The notes under the pieces: generated by a model
Told to the model about the DNA's origin: nothing
Databases searched by the model: none
The model's input: the letters and a program-made list of their open reading frames with translations, nothing else
Made by a program: the position numbers and the translations under genes
Source of the DNA: Kiritimatiellales bacterium
GTDB lineage: Bacteria > Verrucomicrobiota > Kiritimatiellia > Kiritimatiellales > Pontiellaceae
Assembly (NCBI GenBank): GCA_030625905.1
Contig: DAOUQA010000159.1
Coordinates: forward strand, 1 to 5,050
DNA length: 5,050 nucleotides
Reading direction: 5' to 3'
Shown: piece by piece, positions 1 to 4,059 of the stretch
Layout of the letters: every line of letters begins with the position of its first letter
Position numbering within the stretch: position 1 is the first letter of the stretch

Positions 1-617
1 CCATTGACGTTCATGATCTCCTCGGGAAGTTCGGTGGAGACAAAACAAAGCACCGAGTGAACAGGAATACCACCCTTGCCGGAATCATCGAGGAACTCCA
101 CGAGCTCGGTGGTGGCGGCCTTGACTTGCTTGAGCGGCGGGCGGGAAGGTTCCTTGCCGCCGGCATAGAGCTTGCCATCGCGGAACTCGACCGAGCCCTT
201 CCAGTTCTTGGTCTCCACCACGAACACCCCGGCCGGGCCAACGATGATATGGTCGAAGTTTTGCTTCCCACCAACAAGCCGAAGGCCATTGAAAATGGTG
301 TATTCCGAACTCAGGAACGCCAATTCGTGCGCCACCCACTCCTCGCCCTTGGCTCCCTTCAGGAAATTACCGAGCCGCCGGTCGCCCCACGCCAACAGGA
401 TGGCTGCCGCCACGGCAACGAGGAAAAAGAGAATGCCGACGTGCGACTGGCTCAGGATCGGTTGCGGCAACCAAGCGCGGACCAGATAGCCCGCGGCAAA
501 GCAGATCAGCAATAGTGGCCAAAAGGCGCGCAGCAACCCCAAGACGCGCGGCGCCTCGCCGGGGCTACCGTAGACCTGCGCAAAACGACTACTCAATGAT
601 TCTTTCGTTGTTTCCAT
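1..617 (-). CDS. Membrane-anchored NERD-domain (nuclease-related) protein, 3' end outside window
   Basis: The first 205 residues are visible from an ATG at 615-617; the frame is still open at the left edge, so the C-terminus is missing. Two hydrophobic segments, about residues 31-50 and 59-77, suggest a membrane hairpin with the soluble part following. From about residue 87 it matches the NERD domain: a KGxxGEE helix (E92/E93), then FDHIIVGPAGVFVVETKNWKG at 121-141. D122, E135 and K137 form the D...ExK pattern of PD-(D/E)XK-like nucleases, and PLKQ at 161-164 is the usual following element. The family is predicted to act on nucleic acid, but biochemical roles are mostly unknown. Missing residues could add a further domain such as a zinc ribbon or helicase. 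It lies 90 bp downstream of dapB and may be a separate unit. The SD is weak (GGAAG only 2 nt from ATG); an in-frame TTG at 624-626 is an alternative start. The domain call is firm, the function is not. Confidence 0.88.
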   Translation of the reverse strand, partial: METTKESLSSRFAQVYGSPGEAPRVLGLLRAFWPLLLICFAAGYLVRAWLPQPILSQSHVGILFFLVAVAAAILLAWGDRRLGNFLKGAKGEEWVAHELAFLSSEYTIFNGLRLVGGKQNFDHIIVGPAGVFVVETKNWKGSVEFRDGKLYAGGKEPSRPPLKQVKAATTELVEFLDDSGKGGIPVHSVLCFVSTELPEEIMNVN

Positions 618-618
618 A

Positions 619-637
619 GCTTCCAATGCTTTCCGCC
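619..637 (-). repeat. Short module shared with the lysA upstream region
   Basis: On the minus strand this reads GGCGGAAAGCATTGGAAGC. It aligns with the segment at 3769-3790 (GGCGGAAA, two extra A, GCACTGGAAGGC) with one substitution and three inserted bases. Both copies lie upstream of a minus-strand gene, the NERD gene here and lysA there. It may be a remnant of a dispersed intergenic element or a shared regulatory box. It ends one base before the NERD start codon. Confidence 0.5.
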
Positions 638-651
638 TGCGGCGGTGAAGC
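628..651 (-). repeat. Imperfect hairpin in dapB-NERD gap
   Basis: The outer arms GCTT/AAGC (628-631/648-651) are followed by a one-by-two internal loop, then CCGCC/GGCGG (633-637/641-645) closing a 3-nt loop. On the minus-strand transcript it is not followed by a run of U, so it is unlikely to be an intrinsic terminator for dapB. A GTAG lies a few bases 5' of it on the minus strand (657-660), as in the REP-like elements at 3852-4016, but not abutting the stem. It sits 10 nt upstream of the NERD start and could affect its translation. Confidence 0.45.
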
Positions 652-663
652 GTTCCCTACACC

Positions 664-698
664 CTTCGGAGTTCAGCGTTCCATGTTCAATATTCGAA
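664..698 (-). repeat. Degenerate tandem heptamer array, five units
   Basis: Read on the minus strand, 698 to 664 divides exactly into five 7-mers: TTCGAAT, ATTGAAC, ATGGAAC, GCTGAAC, TCCGAAG. Each has GAA at positions 4-6 and four of the five differ only slightly from NNTGAAC. The array starts 9 nt after the dapB stop codon. It is non-coding, and its phased GAA pattern is unlike the coding DNA either side. Such a pattern suggests a decayed minisatellite or a phased binding site array. Confidence 0.6.
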
Positions 699-707
699 AT
701 TCTGGGT

Positions 708-1520
708 CTACAGTCCCAGCACATCCTTCATGCTGTAGCGCTTTGGTTCCTTACCGGCCACCCATGCAGCGGCCTGCAGTGCGCCAATAGCGAAGACATC
801 GCGGCTGGTGGCGCGGTGCGATAGCTCCAGCAACTCGCCCATGCCGGCCAGCATAACGGTGTGGTCGCCCACAATATCGCCGCCGCGAATGGCGTGGAAG
901 CCGATTTCCTGCTCCGGGCGTTCCCCTGGCAGACCTGTACGGCCATCCGTCTGGACATCCTTCAGATCCCAGTCATAGCCGTTGGCGGCGGCACGGCCCA
1001 GCATGAGCGCGGTGCCGCTGGGCGAATCCTTCTTCATGTTGTGGTGGCGTTCGAGCACTTCGATGTCGTAGCCCTTTCCCTTAAGCGCGCAGGCACCGGC
1101 CTCGACCAGATTGCACAACAGGTTGATTCCAAGGCTCATGTTGCCCGAAAGCACCACGGCGGTCTTCTCGGCCGCCCCGTCAATGGCGGCCAGTTCCTCT
1201 TCGTTGAGACCGGTCGTACCGATTACCCACGCCGTACCCCACTCCGCGATACGCGGCGCATTACCGCCTGTGCCGTGGTGCGATGTAAAGTCGACGATCA
1301 CATCGGCATCCTTGCCGACCTCTTCAAGATTGTTGATCAGATGAATACCCGCCTCTTTCGTTCCAGCCATCAGCCCAACATCTTTTCCAAGATCTGGAAT
1401 ATCCCACAGATCAACCGCGCCATGGAGTTCCAGTCCCTGAACTTTTTCTTCCATGATACAACGGATCAGGGCTTTGCCCATGCGGCCGCCTGCACCGAGG
1501 ATGACTGTTTTAATTGCCAT
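708..1520 (-). CDS. dapB: 4-hydroxy-tetrahydrodipicolinate reductase
   Basis: DapB reduces the product of DapA to tetrahydrodipicolinate with NAD(P)H, the second committed step of the cytosolic diaminopimelate/lysine pathway. The 270-residue length is normal. The Rossmann loop GAGGRMG is at 9-15, DFT at 77-79 and GTTG at 101-104. The catalytic segment ERHHNMKKDSPSGTA spans 157-171, with H159 and K163 at the same numbers as the E. coli catalytic pair. GGDIVGDHTV at 213-222 and SHRATSR at 234-240 match the C-terminal family signature. D37 at the end of the second strand is the position that influences NADH/NADPH choice; I cannot settle the preference. The start ATG overlaps the dapA stop as TAATG, with a good SD (AGGAG, 7 nt spacing) inside dapA, so translation is probably coupled to dapA. 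No damage is visible. Confidence 0.97.
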   Translation of the reverse strand: MAIKTVILGAGGRMGKALIRCIMEEKVQGLELHGAVDLWDIPDLGKDVGLMAGTKEAGIHLINNLEEVGKDADVIVDFTSHHGTGGNAPRIAEWGTAWVIGTTGLNEEELAAIDGAAEKTAVVLSGNMSLGINLLCNLVEAGACALKGKGYDIEVLERHHNMKKDSPSGTALMLGRAAANGYDWDLKDVQTDGRTGLPGERPEQEIGFHAIRGGDIVGDHTVMLAGMGELLELSHRATSRDVFAIGALQAAAWVAGKEPKRYSMKDVLGL

Positions 1521-2389
1521 TAGAGTACTCCTGCATTCTCAAGCGTTGCGCGTAGCACGGCCTTGTTTTCATCCGTCGTCGAGCACATCGGCAGACGGTA
1601 GGTTTCTTCGAGTATTCCCTTCATCGCCATGGCGGCCTTGACCGGAATCGGATTGGTGTCGATGAACAGATCGTTAAACAGCTGGGCATATTTGCCGTGC
1701 AACGACTGGGCGGTTTCGTAGTCGCCTGCAAGCGCAGCCTGGATCAGCGCAACCACTTCAGCCGGGATAATGTTCGACGCCACGGAAATCACGCCGCAAG
1801 CACCCTCCTTGATCATCGGAAGCGCGAGCGCATCATCGCCCGATATCACCTCGATGTCGCACAGGCCCTTGATCGCCGTTACGCGCTCAACCGACCCTGC
1901 CGCTTCCTTGACGGAAACGATGTGTTCGTGCTGCGCCAATTCGGCGACCACCTCCAACGGAATCTCCTTCGCAGAACGTCCGGGTACGTTGTAGAGCACC
2001 ACCGGCAAACCGAGATCGGCCACGGCGGAAAAGTGCTGGATCAAACCCGCGTTGTTCGGCTTGTTGTAATAGGGCGTCACTTGCAACGTACCATCCACGC
2101 CATACTCTTTTACTGCAGTGGTCAGTTCAACGGCCTCCGCCGTCGAGTTGGCACCGGTGCCCGCCATGATCTTGCAGCGACCGGCAGACTTCGCCGCCAC
2201 GACCTGAATTACTTTCAAATGCTCATTCGGACGCAATGTCGGCGACTCGCCGGTTGTCCCGGTCGGAACGATGCCGTCCACTCCGCCTGCAATATTGAAT
2301 TCAACCAGCTCTTCCAACTTCTGGAAGTCGACTGATCCGTCAGCGGAAAATGGCGTAACTAGCGCTGTGTATACCCCTGTAAAATACAT
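1520..2389 (-). CDS. dapA: 4-hydroxy-tetrahydrodipicolinate synthase
   Basis: DapA condenses pyruvate with aspartate semialdehyde, the entry step of the diaminopimelate/lysine branch. It is a cytosolic TIM-barrel aldolase of the DapA/NAL family. I start it at ATG 2387-2389 (289 residues): this gives the family N-terminus MYFTG and a GGAG SD 6 nt upstream. A TTG start at 2399-2401 would overlap that SD and is unlikely. GTTGES is at 44-49, TPYYN at 105-109, Y133 lies in LYNVPGRS with R138, and the Schiff-base lysine K161 lies in VSVKEAAG. Y133, R138 and K161 fall at the E. coli numbers. Of the E. coli lysine-feedback residues, S49, H57, N81, E85 and Y107 are preserved, while the H53 equivalent is P54. 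Feedback inhibition by lysine is therefore plausible, by inference only. It follows lysA by 43 nt and overlaps dapB by one base. Confidence 0.97.
   Translation of the reverse strand: MYFTGVYTALVTPFSADGSVDFQKLEELVEFNIAGGVDGIVPTGTTGESPTLRPNEHLKVIQVVAAKSAGRCKIMAGTGANSTAEAVELTTAVKEYGVDGTLQVTPYYNKPNNAGLIQHFSAVADLGLPVVLYNVPGRSAKEIPLEVVAELAQHEHIVSVKEAAGSVERVTAIKGLCDIEVISGDDALALPMIKEGACGVISVASNIIPAEVVALIQAALAGDYETAQSLHGKYAQLFNDLFIDTNPIPVKAAMAMKGILEETYRLPMCSTTDENKAVLRATLENAGVL
1528..1532 (-). promoter_or_regulatory. Ribosome binding site of dapB inside dapA
   Basis: AGGAG on the minus strand, 7 nt before the dapB ATG and within the last codons of dapA. Together with the TAATG stop/start overlap it fixes the dapB start and supports translational coupling. 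Confidence 0.85.
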
Positions 2390-2395
2390 TTTCTT

Positions 2396-2399
2396 CTCC
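2396..2399 (-). promoter_or_regulatory. Ribosome binding site that decides the dapA start
   Basis: GGAG on the minus strand lies 6 nt upstream of the ATG at 2387-2389. The first G of this SD is also part of the alternative TTG codon (2399-2401), so initiation at that TTG would lack any visible SD. Confidence 0.8.
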
Positions 2400-2404
2400 A
2401 AAGC

Positions 2405-2427
2405 AGACGAGGCTTCCAGCCTCGTCT
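2405..2427 (-). repeat. Perfect 10-bp stem hairpin between lysA and dapA
   Basis: AGACGAGGCT (2405-2414) and its exact complement AGCCTCGTCT (2418-2427) flank a 3-nt loop. It starts 5 nt downstream of the lysA stop codon and ends 5 nt before the dapA SD. No U-run follows it on the minus strand, so it does not look like an intrinsic terminator. It may stabilise or delimit the lysA segment of the operon mRNA, or tune dapA translation. On the minus strand it is preceded by ATAG, close to the GTAG that heads the elements at 3852-4016, so it could be a related palindromic insertion. Confidence 0.8.
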
Positions 2428-2432
2428 ATATT

Positions 2433-3698
2433 TTATGATTCGAAGGACTGTAGTCCTTTAAAGTCCAGCGTTGCAAAATAATCTTCAACCGTTTCAGCAC
2501 GGCGGATCTGGACGACTTCGCCGTCTTCGCGCAACAGCAGCTCGGCGGAGCGCAGCTTGGCGTTGTAGTTGAAGCCCATGGCGTGGCCGTGCGCACCGGC
2601 GTCGTGGATCACCACAAGATCACCGATATCCACCTTCGGGATAGCGCGATCGATGGCAAACTTGTCGTTGTTTTCGCAGAGCGACCCAGTTACGTCGCAG
2701 ACAAAATCACAGGACGCATCTTCTTTGCCCGACACGGTGATGTGGTGATAGGCACCGTAGAGCGCCGGCCGCATCAGGTTGGTCATGCAGGCATCCAGCC
2801 CAACGAACTGCTTATAGGTGTTCTTTTCGTGCAATACGCGGCTGACCAGCCAGCCATACGGTCCGGTAATCATCCGTCCGCACTCCATATTCAGATCGAG
2901 CGGAGCAAGACCCGCCTTTTCAATTTTTTCTTCATACAGCTCCCGGATGCCCTCGCCGACAAACGTCAGATCAACCGCCTGTTCCTCCGGTTTATAGGGA
3001 ATGCCGATTCCGCCGCCAATGTTTATAAACTCGACCTTAACACCCAGTTCTGTGGAAAGTTCCGCGACCAGATCAAAAAGAATGTGCGCGGTTTCAACGA
3101 AGTAGGAGCCGTCCAGCTCGTTCGACGCCACCATCGTATGCAGGCCAAAGCGCTTCACGCCCTTGTCGCGCAGAATCCGGTAGCCCTCGAAAAGCTGCTC
3201 GCGGGTAAAGCCGTACTTTGCCTCTTCCGGATGGCCGATAATCGTATTGCCGCTTTTGAGCGGGCCGGGGTTGTAACGAATGGAAATCGCTTCCGGCAGG
3301 CCGGCGCACTGTTCGAGATACTCAATGTGACTGATGTCATCCAGATTGATGATCGCGCCCAATTCGGTTGCTTTAACAAGCTCGTTCGCCGGCATGTCGT
3401 TTGCACTGAGAATAATCTCTTCACCCGAAAGGCCTATCGATTCAGCCAGCATCAGTTCGGGAAGCGACGAACAGTCCGCACCAAACCCCTCGGCTTTCAG
3501 GATTTTCATCAGATATGGGTTCGGCGCGGCCTTTACCGCAAAATATTCCTTAAACCCCGGATTCCATGCAAAGGCCGCCTTCAGCCGCTGCGCATTTTCA
3601 CGGATCGCCTTTTCGTCATAGATATGGAACGGTGTCGGGAAGCGCTCCGTCAGTGCCTCCAGCTGTTCGCGGTTCAATGGAATCTTTTTTTCTGCCAT
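2433..3698 (-). CDS. lysA: Diaminopimelate decarboxylase, divergent subfamily
   Basis: This is a PLP enzyme of the alanine racemase/ornithine decarboxylase fold III group that decarboxylates meso-diaminopimelate to lysine. It has 421 residues, a normal length. The PLP lysine is K56 in YFAVKA. The phosphate-binding glycine loop is GGGIG at 228-232, the partner-subunit cysteine C341 lies in GSLCENND, and the YN pair lies in FNYN (376-379). Several signatures differ from common LysA: LHTMVASNE (186-194) replaces HxHIGSQ, ECGR (272-275) replaces EPGR, and DAGAHGHAMG (366-375) replaces the usual GAY segment. I recall the same variant set from clostridial-type LysA proteins, so I read it as a true decarboxylase, although a related amino-acid decarboxylase is possible. 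The lysA-dapA-dapB context supports the call. The start ATG has a strong SD (AGGAG, 6 nt spacing). It is the first gene of the operon. Confidence 0.93.
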   Translation of the reverse strand: MAEKKIPLNREQLEALTERFPTPFHIYDEKAIRENAQRLKAAFAWNPGFKEYFAVKAAPNPYLMKILKAEGFGADCSSLPELMLAESIGLSGEEIILSANDMPANELVKATELGAIINLDDISHIEYLEQCAGLPEAISIRYNPGPLKSGNTIIGHPEEAKYGFTREQLFEGYRILRDKGVKRFGLHTMVASNELDGSYFVETAHILFDLVAELSTELGVKVEFINIGGGIGIPYKPEEQAVDLTFVGEGIRELYEEKIEKAGLAPLDLNMECGRMITGPYGWLVSRVLHEKNTYKQFVGLDACMTNLMRPALYGAYHHITVSGKEDASCDFVCDVTGSLCENNDKFAIDRAIPKVDIGDLVVIHDAGAHGHAMGFNYNAKLRSAELLLREDGEVVQIRRAETVEDYFATLDFKGLQSFES

Positions 3699-3704
3699 CG
3701 TCTT

Positions 3705-3709
3705 CTCCT
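3705..3709 (-). promoter_or_regulatory. Ribosome binding site of lysA
   Basis: AGGAG on the minus strand, 6 nt upstream of the ATG at 3696-3698. It supports the start chosen for lysA. Confidence 0.85.
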
Positions 3710-3726
3710 AAAAATCAATGCGCGGA

Positions 3727-3753
3727 ACCATACACGAAACCTCTGCGTTTCAA
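3727..3753 (-). promoter_or_regulatory. Candidate sigma-70-type promoter of the lysA-dapA-dapB operon
   Basis: TTGAAA (3748-3753) resembles a -35 box and TATGGT (3727-3732) a -10 box. The spacer is only 15 nt, shorter than the usual 16-18, so the match is weak. The position fits: the -10 lies about 28 nt before the ATG, leaving a short leader with the SD. The -35 overlaps a strong dyad at 3748-3764. Confidence 0.3.
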
Positions 3754-3764
3754 AGCATTTGAAA
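3748..3764. promoter_or_regulatory. Candidate operator: TTTCAAA-N3-TTTGAAA dyad upstream of lysA
   Basis: Perfect 7-bp arms (3748-3754 and 3758-3764) are separated by GCA. It is centred about 58 bp upstream of the lysA start and overlaps the candidate -35 box. The geometry suits a dimeric transcription factor site, and the outer T...A spacing is compatible with a LysR-type T-N11-A box, but no regulator gene is adjacent. Confidence 0.45.
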
Positions 3765-3768
3765 TGCG

Positions 3769-3790
3769 GCCTTCCAGTGCTTTTTCCGCC
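3769..3790 (-). repeat. Second copy of the module shared with the NERD leader
   Basis: The minus-strand reading, GGCGGAAAAAGCACTGGAAGGC at its core, matches 619-637 apart from one substitution and three extra bases. It lies just upstream of the candidate lysA operator. Confidence 0.5.
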
Positions 3791-3808
3791 CTTTCCCAAT
3801 TCCGCCTG

Positions 3809-3843
3809 CAATCCAAACCGACAATCGTGCATTTGGATTGTCG
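3809..3843. repeat. Two overlapping, mutually exclusive inverted repeats
   Basis: CAATCCAAA (3809-3817) pairs with TTTGGATTG (3832-3840), a perfect 9-bp stem with a 14-nt loop. CGACAAT (3819-3825) pairs with ATTGTCG (3837-3843), a perfect 7-bp stem. Both use 3837-3840, so only one can form at a time. It lies 111-145 bp upstream of lysA, between the REP-like cluster and the candidate promoter. It could be an old mobile-element end, a protein site or, if transcribed, a switchable leader. Confidence 0.6.
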
Positions 3844-3851
3844 TCGCGACC

Positions 3852-3875
3852 GGCGGGGTCTTGGCCCCCTTCTAC
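3852..3875 (-). repeat. REP-like element 1, decayed
   Basis: On the minus strand GTAG (3872-3875) is followed by AAGGGGGCCAAGACCCCGCC. Only the inner GGGG/CCCC pairs remain around the CCAAG-type loop, because AAG has replaced the outer GGC of the intact copy at 3939-3963. Confidence 0.5.
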
Positions 3876-3884
3876 ATTTTCCGT

Positions 3885-3907
3885 GTAGCCGCGATCCAAG
3901 ATCGCGG
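3885..3907 (+). repeat. REP-like element 2
   Basis: GTAG (3885-3888) abuts a perfect 7-bp stem, CCGCGAT (3889-3895) with ATCGCGG (3901-3907), closing the loop CCAAG. Its GTAG faces that of element 1 across 9 bp. Confidence 0.68.
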
Positions 3908-3929
3908 GGCGTACGCAACGCAAGCCGAT

Positions 3930-3943
3930 CCGCCGAAAGGCGG
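3930..3943. repeat. CCGCC-GAAA-GGCGG mini-hairpin at the copy junction
   Basis: A 5-bp stem with a GAAA loop lies exactly across the junction of the two tandem copies. On the plus strand the loop is of GNRA type. Its right arm is also used by the element 3 stem, so the two structures compete. Confidence 0.5.
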
Positions 3944-3963
3944 GGTCTTGGCCCCCGCCCTAC
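3939..3963 (-). repeat. REP-like element 3, intact
   Basis: On the minus strand GTAG (3960-3963) abuts the stem GGCGGGG (3953-3959) paired with CCCCGCC (3939-3945). The loop contains CCAAG, as in element 2, though the stem sequence is unrelated to that of element 2. Confidence 0.68.
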
Positions 3964-3970
3964 AATCCGT

Positions 3971-3993
3971 GTAGCCGCGATCCAAAATCGCGG
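3971..3993 (+). repeat. REP-like element 4
   Basis: GTAG (3971-3974) abuts CCGCGAT (3975-3981) and ATCGCGG (3987-3993) around the loop CCAAA. It differs from element 2 by one loop base. Its GTAG faces that of element 3 across 7 bp. Confidence 0.68.
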
Positions 3994-4016
3994 AGCGGAC
4001 ACAAAGCCGCCGCTAC
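3994..4016 (-). repeat. REP-like element 5, weak
   Basis: On the minus strand GTAG (4013-4016) overlaps a 5-bp stem, AGCGG with CCGCT (4010-4014/3994-3998), with an 11-nt loop. It converges on element 4, so 3971-4016 is bounded by GTAGC and GCTAC. Confidence 0.4.
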
Positions 4017-4029
4017 ATGGTGGATGCAC

Positions 4030-4059
4030 AAAAAAAACGGTCGCAACGCTATGTGCCGC
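4030..4059 (-). terminator. Weak candidate terminator after the NYN gene
   Basis: A run of eight T (minus strand, 4030-4037) starts 11 nt after the NYN stop codon. Upstream, GCGGC and GTTGC (4055-4059/4043-4047) can form a 5-bp RNA stem with two G-U pairs that covers the stop codon, but it ends 5 nt before the T-run. The T-tract is clear; the hairpin is poor. Confidence 0.3.

Larger units (their letters stand above)
3852..4016. repeat. REP/BIME-like cluster of GTAG-headed hairpins
   Basis: Two tandem copies with a period of 86-87 bp begin at 3852 and 3939. They share an 18-bp identical block (3852-3869 and 3939-3956) and a 20-bp identical block (3880-3899 and 3966-3985). Each copy holds one minus-strand and one plus-strand hairpin placed back to back with their GTAG ends facing. 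A fifth GTAG, on the minus strand at 4013-4016, closes the cluster. GTAG abutting the 5' foot of a hairpin, with inverted pairing, is typical of REP elements arranged as BIMEs and recognised by RAYT transposases. That is established for other bacteria; its application here is inference. The cluster fills most of the 350 bp between the NYN gene and lysA. Confidence 0.72.

Noticed and set aside
57..515. Plus-strand frame opposite the NERD gene
   Set aside because: The minus-strand frame encodes clear membrane segments and NERD motifs; the plus-strand translation shows none.
628..651. Intrinsic terminator of the lysine operon
   Set aside because: The hairpin is interrupted and no U-run follows on the transcribed strand.
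861..1523. Plus-strand open frame antisense to dapB
   Set aside because: The opposite strand encodes a complete DapB with all motifs. The plus-strand product has no recognisable motif and no convincing SD.
1697..2335. Plus-strand open frame antisense to dapA
   Set aside because: It lies wholly inside intact dapA. The translation is rich in Arg/His, as expected from an antisense shadow.
2405..2427. Intrinsic terminator after lysA
   Set aside because: The stem is strong, but it is followed by GCTTTGGAG rather than a U-run, and dapA follows closely in the same operon.
2583..3974. Long plus-strand open frame (463 codons) antisense to lysA
   Set aside because: It lies opposite a conserved lysA reading frame, runs into the palindromic repeat region, and its translation shows no recognisable domain. 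GC-rich codon bias on the minus strand is enough to keep this frame open.
3852..4016. CRISPR array
   Set aside because: Only two copies with an 87-bp period, each made of internal inverted pairs, without unique spacers between identical repeats.
3852..4016. Insertion sequence or MITE with transposase
   Set aside because: No transposase coding, no flanking target-site duplication that I could find, and the structure fits clustered short REP-like hairpins better.
3699..4048. Lysine riboswitch (L-box) upstream of lysA
   Set aside because: I looked on the minus strand for a multi-helix L-box core and found none. The region consists of the REP-like cluster, two competing stems and a short promoter-proximal part.
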